Source: Planctomycetota bacterium
Lineage (GTDB): Bacteria; Planctomycetota; UBA11346
Direction: 5' to 3'
Assembly (NCBI GenBank): GCA_022841245.1
Contig: JALHRW010000021.1
Span: 1-39,343, forward strand
DNA: 39,343 nt
A model generated the notes under the pieces. The model was not told the origin of the DNA and did not search any database. It saw only the letters and a program-made list of their open reading frames with translations. The position numbers were made by a program, and so were the translations under genes. Positions 33,661 to 39,343 of the stretch are shown piece after piece; the stretch's first letter is position 1; every line of letters starts with the position of its first letter.

Positions 33661-35937
33661 GTGCGCCGGCTGCTCCCCATCCTCATCCTATGCGGCCTGC
33701 TAACGGCAGTGCTATCGGCCGTTAGGTGGGGGTCCTCGGGGGAGGGGCGAACGTCGCAGCGACGGGAAACTGGCGTCGTACGCCCCGTCGCGGAGGCGCC
33801 GAGCCCCTCCCCCGGCAAAGAGCCGGCGGCCGAGGTCGAACTGCGTGCCCCGCTGACCACCGTGTTCGAGCAGCCGATGCCGGTCGGCACCGGCCGGGTG
33901 GCGCTGGATATCACCGTGCCGGAGTCGGCCCCGGATGATCTCGGGGTCGGCGTCTGCGCCATCGATCGCGACGGTGGCTGGTGGCAGCGACCGCTGGCCG
34001 CGCGCCTGGCGCCGGGCCGCCACCGCTTCAGCGTCGATCTCTCGGCCAGGGCCGCCCTCGCCGCCGAGCCGCCGCCGGCGGAGTGGGCGCCGTTGCGGCG
34101 CAGCGCGCGGCTCGGCGTCTACCTGTGGTCGGCGACGGCTAGCCGGGCACGGATCGGCATCGACGCTCAGCCCGGGCCTGCCGTCGAACCGGCGACTGCG
34201 CCGCGACTCATGGCGCTGCAGCCAGGCCCATCGCGCCTGGCCGTCGGCGAGCGCTACAGCGTGACGCTCGGCCTGGAGCCGGTCCCGGTGGACGCCTGGG
34301 GTGACGATCCGCTGGTGACCCTGCGCATCACCGAACCGGGCGGCACGGTCCGCGAAGTGGGCGCGTTCCTGCGCGAGCCGATGCGCTCGGTCGACCGCGG
34401 TGACCGCGAGGACATGCGGCCGAGCGGACCGCTGCACCTGGCCTGCCGCTTCCGGCCACGTCTGCCAGGGAGGCACACGCTCGAGTTGCGCGCACTGTGG
34501 TCCTCCGGCGGCAGCGCCCGCGTCGAGCTGCCGCCGGTCGAGGCGAGCGGTGCGCCTTCGACCGGGATCGTCCGGGTCGACGCCGTCGATCCGCGCTTCT
34601 TCAGCATCGATGGCGAACTGTGGTGGCCGATCGGTCTGAACATCAACAACACCTACGACCTGCGCAGCAAGGAAGTCAACGGCACCAAGCTGACCCCCGC
34701 GCGCGGCACGCTGACCTACGCTGCCATCCTCGACCGCCTGGCGCTCAGCGGCGGCGACGCCGCGGAAGTGTGGCTGAGCAGCTGGAACCTGGCGCCGGCC
34801 TGGCGCGAGGACTGGCCCGGCTACCACGGCCTGCATGCGCCCAGCCTGGCCAATGCCGAGCGCCTCGACGCCATCCTCGACCACGCCTGGAGCCGCGGCA
34901 TCCGGCTGAAGCTGGTGATCAACAACCACGGCCAGGCCAGCCCCAGCGCCGACCGCGAGTGGAAGGACAATCCGCTCAACCGGCTCAACGGCGGTCCGTG
35001 CAGCGATGCGACCCAGGTGTTCGTCCATCCCGAGGCCTTGGCTTTCCAGGATCGCGTGCGCCGTTACCTCGTCGCCCGCTACGCCGACCATCCGGCGGTG
35101 TGGGGCTGGAAGCTGTGGAGCGAGATCGACCTCACGGCCGGTCGGGGCGAACCGCTGGTGCGCTGGCATGAGCAGGCCGCCGCGCGCTTCCATCTCCTCG
35201 ATCCCAGCGGCCGGCCGGTCTGCACGCACTGGGCGGGCGACTACCGTCGCGTCAATCCGGACATCGCCGCCCTGCCGGGGATCGACTACCTGTGCCTGGA
35301 CGCCTACCGCCGTGCGCGGGCCGACCGGGATCCGGCGCCGCTCGCCGACATCCTCGCCGGCAGCCTGCACGATCCGGTCCGCGGGCTGTCGCGCTTCGCC
35401 AAGCCGGTGCTGGTCACCGAATTCGGCGCCAGCAGCGGATCCAGCCCCGAGGATTTCCGCGCCGTCGATCACCTCATCGGCGGCTGGATCGGCCTGGTCT
35501 CCGGTCACGCCGCCGCCCCGATGCTGTGGTGGTGGGAGTGGGTCGACCAAGGGAACCGTTGGGCCCCGTTCGGCGCCGTGCGCCGCTTCGCCGACGGCGA
35601 GGACCTGCGCGGTCCCGAAGCGCGCAGCCTGGCTCTGGTTGCCGAAGCACCGTCCGAGAAGCTGTGGAGCCGGGCGTGGATCCGCCCGGGCCGGGCGATC
35701 GGCTACGTCCTGGCAGCGGGCTGGGGCGCGCGCGGCGGCGAGATGCCGCTGGTCGAGGGTGCCCGCATCCGCCTGAGCGACGAGGGGGCGGCCGGCTCCA
35801 TCGCGGTCGAGTGGTGGGACGCGACCTCGGGCGGGCTGATCGGCGGACTTCGCGTAAACCATCCCGGCGGTGCCCTCGACCTGCGTCCGCCGCCGTTCCG
35901 TGGCCACCTCGGCTGGAAGGCCGTCCGCCGGCCGTAG
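33661..35937 (+). CDS. Glycoside hydrolase with DUF5060-like N-terminal domain
   Basis: This 758-residue secreted or membrane-anchored enzyme starts at the GTG at 33661 with a signal sequence (LLPILILCGLLTAVLSAV). After a low-complexity linker come beta-rich domains (~55-330). A TIM barrel like GH5/DUF4038-type enzymes follows, beginning near GELWWPIGLNINNTYDLRS. Probable catalytic residues are Glu488 (acid/base, GWKLWSEIDLTAG) and Glu587 (nucleophile, VLVTEFGASSG). A C-terminal beta domain ends the protein. The polysaccharide cannot be named. The linker region (about residues 26-52) is encoded by a nested inverted repeat (33736-33815), which may be an inserted repeat element. Confidence 0.82.
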   Translation: MRRLLPILILCGLLTAVLSAVRWGSSGEGRTSQRRETGVVRPVAEAPSPSPGKEPAAEVELRAPLTTVFEQPMPVGTGRVALDITVPESAPDDLGVGVCAIDRDGGWWQRPLAARLAPGRHRFSVDLSARAALAAEPPPAEWAPLRRSARLGVYLWSATASRARIGIDAQPGPAVEPATAPRLMALQPGPSRLAVGERYSVTLGLEPVPVDAWGDDPLVTLRITEPGGTVREVGAFLREPMRSVDRGDREDMRPSGPLHLACRFRPRLPGRHTLELRALWSSGGSARVELPPVEASGAPSTGIVRVDAVDPRFFSIDGELWWPIGLNINNTYDLRSKEVNGTKLTPARGTLTYAAILDRLALSGGDAAEVWLSSWNLAPAWREDWPGYHGLHAPSLANAERLDAILDHAWSRGIRLKLVINNHGQASPSADREWKDNPLNRLNGGPCSDATQVFVHPEALAFQDRVRRYLVARYADHPAVWGWKLWSEIDLTAGRGEPLVRWHEQAAARFHLLDPSGRPVCTHWAGDYRRVNPDIAALPGIDYLCLDAYRRARADRDPAPLADILAGSLHDPVRGLSRFAKPVLVTEFGASSGSSPEDFRAVDHLIGGWIGLVSGHAAAPMLWWWEWVDQGNRWAPFGAVRRFADGEDLRGPEARSLALVAEAPSEKLWSRAWIRPGRAIGYVLAAGWGARGGEMPLVEGARIRLSDEGAAGSIAVEWWDATSGGLIGGLRVNHPGGALDLRPPPFRGHLGWKAVRRP
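33736..33815. repeat. Nested inverted repeat inside the glycosidase linker
   Basis: Outer arms TCGGGGGAGGGGC (33736-33748) and GCCCCTCCCCCGG (33803-33815) match at 12 of 13 positions, and inner arms GCGACGGG (33759-33766) and CCCGTCGC (33784-33791) match exactly. The element lies just after the signal peptide and encodes the Ser/Pro/Arg-rich linker. It resembles a REP-like palindromic element caught in a tolerant coding region; no second copy is in the window. Confidence 0.6.
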
Positions 35938-35946
35938 TCTGTCGGC

Positions 35947-37317
35947 ATGACCGACAATCCGCTGCGCCTGCTGCCTGCTGCCGGAGCCGTGCTCGAACTG
36001 CCCGTGGTGCGCGACCTGGTCGCTGCCCATGGCCACGGCCTGGTGCGCCACTGCCTGCGCAGCCTGCTCGCCGAGTTGCGCAGCGCAGCACTCGCGGGCA
36101 CGGTGCCGCCATCGCTGCCGGAGATCACCACCGAGCTGTCTGGACGGGTGCGCCGCCTGGCTGTGCCAGCCCTGCGTCGCGCGGTCAATGCCAGCGGCAT
36201 CCTGCTGCACACCGGCCTCGGCCGCAGTCCACTGCCGGCCAGCGCCATCGCCGCGATGGTCGAAGCGGCCGGCAGCACCCCGGTGCAGGCCAGCCTCTCG
36301 ACCGGCGACCGCAGCCTGCGCGAGGAGCGCATCGAGCGCATGCTCTGCGAGCTGACCGGCTGCGAGGCTGCGACCGTGGTCAACAACAACGCTGCCGCCA
36401 CCATGCTGATGCTCACCGCGCTGACTGCCGGCCGCGAGGTCATCGTCTCGCGCGGCCAGCTGGTCGAGATCGGCGGCGCCTTCCGCATGCCCGATGTCAT
36501 GGCGATGTCCGGCTGCAAGCTGGTCGAGGTCGGCTGCACCAACCGCACCCACCTGCGCGACTACGAGCAGGCGATCACGCCGCAGACCGCCGCCCTGCTG
36601 CACGTCCACACCAGCAATTACCGTGTGCGCGGCTTCGCCGGCACGCCCGGGGCCGGCGAGCTTGCCGCCCTCGCCCGCACGCGCGGGCTGCTCGCCCTCG
36701 ACGACCTCGGCAGCGGCGCGCTGGTGCCGCTGTCGGGCATCGGCCTGGCCGACGAGCCGATGGTGGCGGATTCGGTCAAGGCCGGCGTCTCGGCCTGCTG
36801 CTTCAGCGGCGACAAGCTGCTCGGCGGCCCGCAGGCCGGCATCATCGTCGGCACCGCCGAGGCGGTGAAGCGCATGCGCGCACATCCGTCGGCGCGCATG
36901 TTCCGGGTGTGCAAGCTGACTCTGGCCGCGCTCGAGGCGACCCTGGTCCACTTCATCAACGGCGACTGGCGCGAGCGCATCCCGTTCTGGGCGATGGCCT
37001 CGCGGCCGCTCGAGTCGGTGCGCGACGAGGCCACTCGCCTGGCCGAGGCCCTGCTGGCGGCCGGCGCGCGCGCGACCGTCGTCGACACGCTCGCCTACGT
37101 CGGCAGCGGCAGCGCCCCGGACGAGGGCTTGCCCAGCGTCGGCGTTCGCCTGGCCGTGCCCGGCATCGCCGCCGGTGAACTCGCCCGCCGGCTGCGCCTC
37201 GGCGAGCCGAGCGTATTCGTCCGTTTGGAGGGGGGAGCCGCCATCGCCGACTGCCGGACGTTGCGCGAAGGCGATGCGGAATCACTGGTAAAAGCAGTCT
37301 CGTCCGTCGTCTGCTGA
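35947..37317 (+). CDS. selA: L-seryl-tRNA(Sec) selenium transferase SelA
   Basis: This 456-residue PLP enzyme converts seryl-tRNA(Sec) to selenocysteyl-tRNA(Sec) with selenophosphate; the length fits SelA (463 in E. coli). The PLP lysine is predicted at Lys290 in CFSGDKLLGGPQAG. Other hallmarks are the N-terminal RLLPAAGAVLE and PALRRAVNASGILLHTGLGR, then VNNNAAATMLML and the HVHTSNYRVRGF block. The start is 9 bp after the glycosidase stop, so the two may be co-transcribed. selB and selD are not in the window and no selenoprotein gene was found here. Presence of SelA implies the organism uses selenocysteine elsewhere. Confidence 0.95.
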   Translation: MTDNPLRLLPAAGAVLELPVVRDLVAAHGHGLVRHCLRSLLAELRSAALAGTVPPSLPEITTELSGRVRRLAVPALRRAVNASGILLHTGLGRSPLPASAIAAMVEAAGSTPVQASLSTGDRSLREERIERMLCELTGCEAATVVNNNAAATMLMLTALTAGREVIVSRGQLVEIGGAFRMPDVMAMSGCKLVEVGCTNRTHLRDYEQAITPQTAALLHVHTSNYRVRGFAGTPGAGELAALARTRGLLALDDLGSGALVPLSGIGLADEPMVADSVKAGVSACCFSGDKLLGGPQAGIIVGTAEAVKRMRAHPSARMFRVCKLTLAALEATLVHFINGDWRERIPFWAMASRPLESVRDEATRLAEALLAAGARATVVDTLAYVGSGSAPDEGLPSVGVRLAVPGIAAGELARRLRLGEPSVFVRLEGGAAIADCRTLREGDAESLVKAVSSVVC

Positions 37318-37357
37318 AGTCACCCCGCACGCAGTGATTGCTGCCGCCGAGCGGCAT

Positions 37358-37392
37358 AAAACGAATCACCCTCGCCGGATGGCGAGGGTGAT
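37358..37392 (-). terminator. Intrinsic terminator of the lysine-rich microprotein gene
   Basis: Read on the reverse strand, ATCACCCTCGCC pairs exactly with GGCGAGGGTGAT around a four-base loop (37365-37392), then TCGTTTTATG gives a T-tract. It lies 58 bp beyond the stop of the 27-residue gene. On the forward strand no T-tract follows, though the hairpin could also protect the 3' end of selA mRNA. Confidence 0.8.
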
Positions 37393-37450
37393 CAGTTCAG
37401 GTCGCCGCAGTCGGCGGCCTTGCCGCCTGTGCGGTCCGCCTGGGCGGAAG

Positions 37451-37534
37451 TTACTTCGCCTTCTTGGCCGACTTCTTGGCGACCTTCTTGGCGGGCTTCT
37501 TGGCGACCTTCTTGGCGGGCTTCTTGGCGGGCAT
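37451..37534 (-). CDS. 27-residue lysine/alanine/proline-rich microprotein
   Basis: This short gene is supported by a perfect ribosome site (CCAAGGAGGTCAC before the ATG at 37534) and by its own terminator. The product reads MPAKKPAKKVAKKPAKKVAK and ends with two more short KK repeats: five-residue P/V/S-AKK units throughout, and 13 lysines in 27 residues. Such repeats resemble histone H1-like C-terminal tails and AlgP-type proteins, which bind DNA or RNA electrostatically. The strict AAG codon use and unit repetition suggest growth by slippage of a 15-bp unit. It is a complete unit on its own, not a tail of another gene. DNA binding is inferred from composition only. Confidence 0.8.
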   Translation of the reverse strand: MPAKKPAKKVAKKPAKKVAKKSAKKAK

Positions 37535-37728
37535 GTGACCTCCTTGGGTCAAGGGTTGGTTTCAACGGGGGCCGCTGGGATCAGCAACCTTGCGTCCGTA
37601 TATAGTAGGTCATCGCGCTCTCCGCAAATATTTTCCTTGTCCGAGCACCATTCGCGTTCTCCGGCGCATGGCACGCTGTCGGACGCTGGCGGTTGCGGCT
37701 GACTCTGCTTATGGACATGATATCGGCG

Positions 37729-38361
37729 ATGAGCAGCGAACTTACCTCCCACCGCATCGTGCGCGCCCCGAACCCGAAGCTGGCCATCGGCCAGATCGGA
37801 GGACACGTCAAGATGGGATTTCCCCATCCGAAAGGTAAACGCACTGGCGCGACGATGGCGTTGGTCAGCGCGCTGCCGCTAGCGCCCGGCAGCGACCGCC
37901 TGGTTCTCGCATTCATGGATCGCAGCGATCCATCCGAGACGTTCGACTACAAGCCGGGCAGCGGCGACAACGTGGTGGTCGTGGTTCCGGCGAAGGGCAT
38001 CGGCCTGTCGATCATCAACGGCGTCTGCCCCGGCGACTGGAAGGGCGCGAAGGTGATGCTCGGCGATGCGATCGCAGAACCGGTCGATCTCGACGTCGAT
38101 CCCACGGCCCTCGACGTGGCGGCGAGCGACGCTTGGGTCGACATGGTCGACGAGCTCGGCTGCGACTGCACCAAGGTCGGCGGCTATCCGCTGTGGGCCA
38201 ACGAACCGCTCGACATCGACCGCGTGATGGGCGCTCCGCACCGCTTCCACCACCGCATCGCCGGCGACCTGATCGATCTCAAGCTCGGTGATGGCGGCGT
38301 GGTCTACGTCTTCGTCGATGAAGGCGAATCCGGCGCCCTCTGCTGGCAGCAGGCTTCTTAA
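37729..38361 (+). CDS. Hypothetical protein, possibly DUF1963-like
   Basis: This is about a 210-residue soluble protein of uncertain family. The C-terminal half has KVGGYPLWANEPLD, FHHRIAGDLIDLKLGDGGVV and YVFVDEGESGALCWQ, which resembles the GG-x-P-x-W ... Q/GD-G-x-x-Y-x-F layout of DUF1963/YwqG proteins, but I cannot be sure. The N-terminal half includes HVKMGFPHPKGKRTGATMAL. There is no signal peptide. The start is uncertain: the open frame begins at 37693 with ATGs also at 37711 and 37717; I chose 37729 (MSSELTSHRI), none having a strong ribosome site. It is alone between the microprotein gene and folP. Confidence 0.65.
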   Translation: MSSELTSHRIVRAPNPKLAIGQIGGHVKMGFPHPKGKRTGATMALVSALPLAPGSDRLVLAFMDRSDPSETFDYKPGSGDNVVVVVPAKGIGLSIINGVCPGDWKGAKVMLGDAIAEPVDLDVDPTALDVAASDAWVDMVDELGCDCTKVGGYPLWANEPLDIDRVMGAPHRFHHRIAGDLIDLKLGDGGVVYVFVDEGESGALCWQQAS

Positions 38362-38592
38362 GCCCGGGGGGCCCGCCCCCCGAACCCCTGGCCCGGGCCC
38401 TTCGCCCGGGACCCGCTCGACACGCTGCGCTGACGCTAGCGATTCGCCAAGCGGGATCGTTCGTTCCAGTCTCGCTGGGCTTACGCCTGCGCTCGCTCGG
38501 CGGACGAAGCTTCGACTTGGGGAGCGTCGACGTCCACGTCGACGGGGAGCAATGCTGCTTGAGAGGGGGCGCGCGCGGTGGTATCCCCACGC
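38362..38592. repeat. Intergenic G/C-rich hairpins
   Basis: Starting right after the stop of the hypothetical gene, GGGGGGC/GCCCCCC (38366-38381) and CCCGGGC/GCCCGGG (38392-38410) make two consecutive stems. No T-tract follows. The block looks like a dispersed palindromic element or a factor-dependent stop site. The rest of this 231-bp stretch up to folP holds no gene I can support. Confidence 0.45.
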
Positions 38593-39343
38593 ATGTCCCG
38601 CCGGTGGCTCCTCGACGCGCAACGCGGCATCGCCGTGGCCGAACCGGCCGGGGTGATGGGGATCCTCAACGTCACGCCGGATTCGTTCAGCGATGGCGGA
38701 CGGAATCTCGATCCGCGCTCGGCGGTGACGGCTGGCGTCGCGATGGCCGCGGCCGGGGCCGATTGGCTCGACGTCGGCGGCGAGAGCACGCGGCCGGGTG
38801 CGGTAGCGGTGGCCGCGGCAGGCGAGACCGAACGCGTGGTGCCGGCGCTCGCCGGACTGCGCGCCGCCGGCGTGCGCGTGCCGATCAGCATCGACACCAG
38901 CAAGGGGGCGGTGGCGGCTGCGGCGCTCGCGGCCGGGGCCGATGCGATCAACGACGTCAGCGGGGGGCGCGATCCGCTGCTGCTGGAAGTCGCGGCCAGC
39001 GCGCGCTGCCCGCTGGTGCTCATGCATATGCAGGGCACGCCCGGGACGATGCAGGCTGCGCCGCGCTACGCCGATGTGGTCGGCGAGGTCGAAGCGGCAC
39101 TGGCCGCCTGTCTGAGGGCAGCCGTGGCGCGTGGGGTACGGGAGGCGTCGGTGCTGCTCGATCCCGGCATCGGCTTCGGCAAGACCGCGACGCATAACAT
39201 CGCGCTGCTCGCCGCCCTGCCGCGTCTGACCGCCGCGCTCGGCCGGCCGCTGCTGGTCGGGATCAGCCGCAAGTCGCTGCTCGCCGCCGTCGGCGGGCTG
39301 GGTGATCCGCCCGAGCTGCGCGACGGGCCCGGGCACGCCCTGC
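38593..39343 (+). CDS. folP: Dihydropteroate synthase FolP (C-terminus off the right edge)
   Basis: FolP joins para-aminobenzoate to 6-hydroxymethyl-dihydropterin pyrophosphate in folate synthesis. The window holds the first 250 codons. Signatures are MGILNVTPDSFSDGG (pterin/pyrophosphate loop), WLDVGGESTRPGA, ISIDTSKGAV, INDVSGG and LLDPGIGFGKT, all in the order of the TIM barrel. LVGISRKSLL near the cut end is the last expected motif, so only a short piece is missing. The ATG at 38593 gives MSRRWLLDAQ. No strong ribosome site is visible. The neighbours to the left are not folate genes. Confidence 0.96.
   Translation, partial: MSRRWLLDAQRGIAVAEPAGVMGILNVTPDSFSDGGRNLDPRSAVTAGVAMAAAGADWLDVGGESTRPGAVAVAAAGETERVVPALAGLRAAGVRVPISIDTSKGAVAAAALAAGADAINDVSGGRDPLLLEVAASARCPLVLMHMQGTPGTMQAAPRYADVVGEVEAALAACLRAAVARGVREASVLLDPGIGFGKTATHNIALLAALPRLTAALGRPLLVGISRKSLLAAVGGLGDPPELRDGPGHAL

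Noticed and set aside
33712-36951. A 1079-codon open frame on the reverse strand
   Set aside because: It is antisense to the glycosidase and SelA, low-complexity and Gln/Ala/Gly/Arg-rich, as expected from G/C-biased codons; no ribosome site or motif supports it.
37581-37916. Reverse-strand open frames in the region upstream of the microprotein gene
   Set aside because: No ribosome site or family-like sequence; they overlap the forward hypothetical gene.

Overview
The window is about 39 kb of high-GC chromosomal DNA from a free-living Gram-negative bacterium. It has chemoreceptors, periplasmic-sensing hybrid histidine kinases, a TolR/ExbD-type protein, a periplasmic DegP-type protease, sigma-54 control, Shine-Dalgarno starts and a tRNA with an encoded CCA end. 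I cannot assign the phylum from the sequence alone. The mix (large hybrid kinases, a DUF5060-like glycosidase, SelA, a lysine-rich microprotein) would fit Planctomycetota/Verrucomicrobiota-type or proteobacterial genomes. By eye the left ~9 kb uses more A/T at third codon positions than the strongly G/C-ending genes from ~15 kb onward.

Layout. 1-9 kb holds signalling and accessory genes: a NIT-domain chemoreceptor running off the left edge (-), a PhyH-type dioxygenase (-), a RIO-type kinase (+), a doubtful truncated ORF, a second chemoreceptor (+) and a 906-residue hybrid histidine kinase (+). 9-15 kb holds a BNR/Asp-box protein with a MoaD/ThiS-like partner (-), a secreted YHS-like cysteine protein (+), a MarR-DUF1398 pair with a clear operator/promoter (-), thiC behind a TPP riboswitch (-) and an alpha/beta hydrolase with a GWSRG elbow (-).

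15.7-22.1 kb is the highlight: a predicted R-body (refractile body, Reb) locus. A stand-alone sigma-54 AAA+ activator is followed by two 16-bp palindromes 32 bp apart, a -24/-12 promoter, and an eleven-gene run: six Reb-like proteins (three nearly identical), three small uncharacterised proteins (two joined by ATGA overlaps) and two nitrilase-superfamily paralogues with intact Glu-Lys-Cys triads. A perfect 17-bp hairpin separates the first three Reb genes from the rest. The locus ends at a bidirectional terminator shared with a convergent tRNA-Arg(CCG). Reb proteins are known to polymerise into contractile protein ribbons. The coupling to nitrilase-fold enzymes and the small proteins looks new to me and is the main candidate for an undescribed system.

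22-39 kb is mostly housekeeping: an AraC regulator divergent from a TIM-barrel sugar isomerase, a ClpS-like adaptor, an NMT1/THI5-type hybrid kinase, siroheme sulfite/nitrite reductase, a 5'-nucleotidase divergent from thiS, a Bax-inhibitor-1-family membrane protein, DegP-like protease, ExbD/TolR, ThrH, a DUF5060-like glycosidase, SelA, a 27-residue lysine/alanine/proline protein with its own terminator, an unknown 210-residue protein and the start of folP at the right edge.
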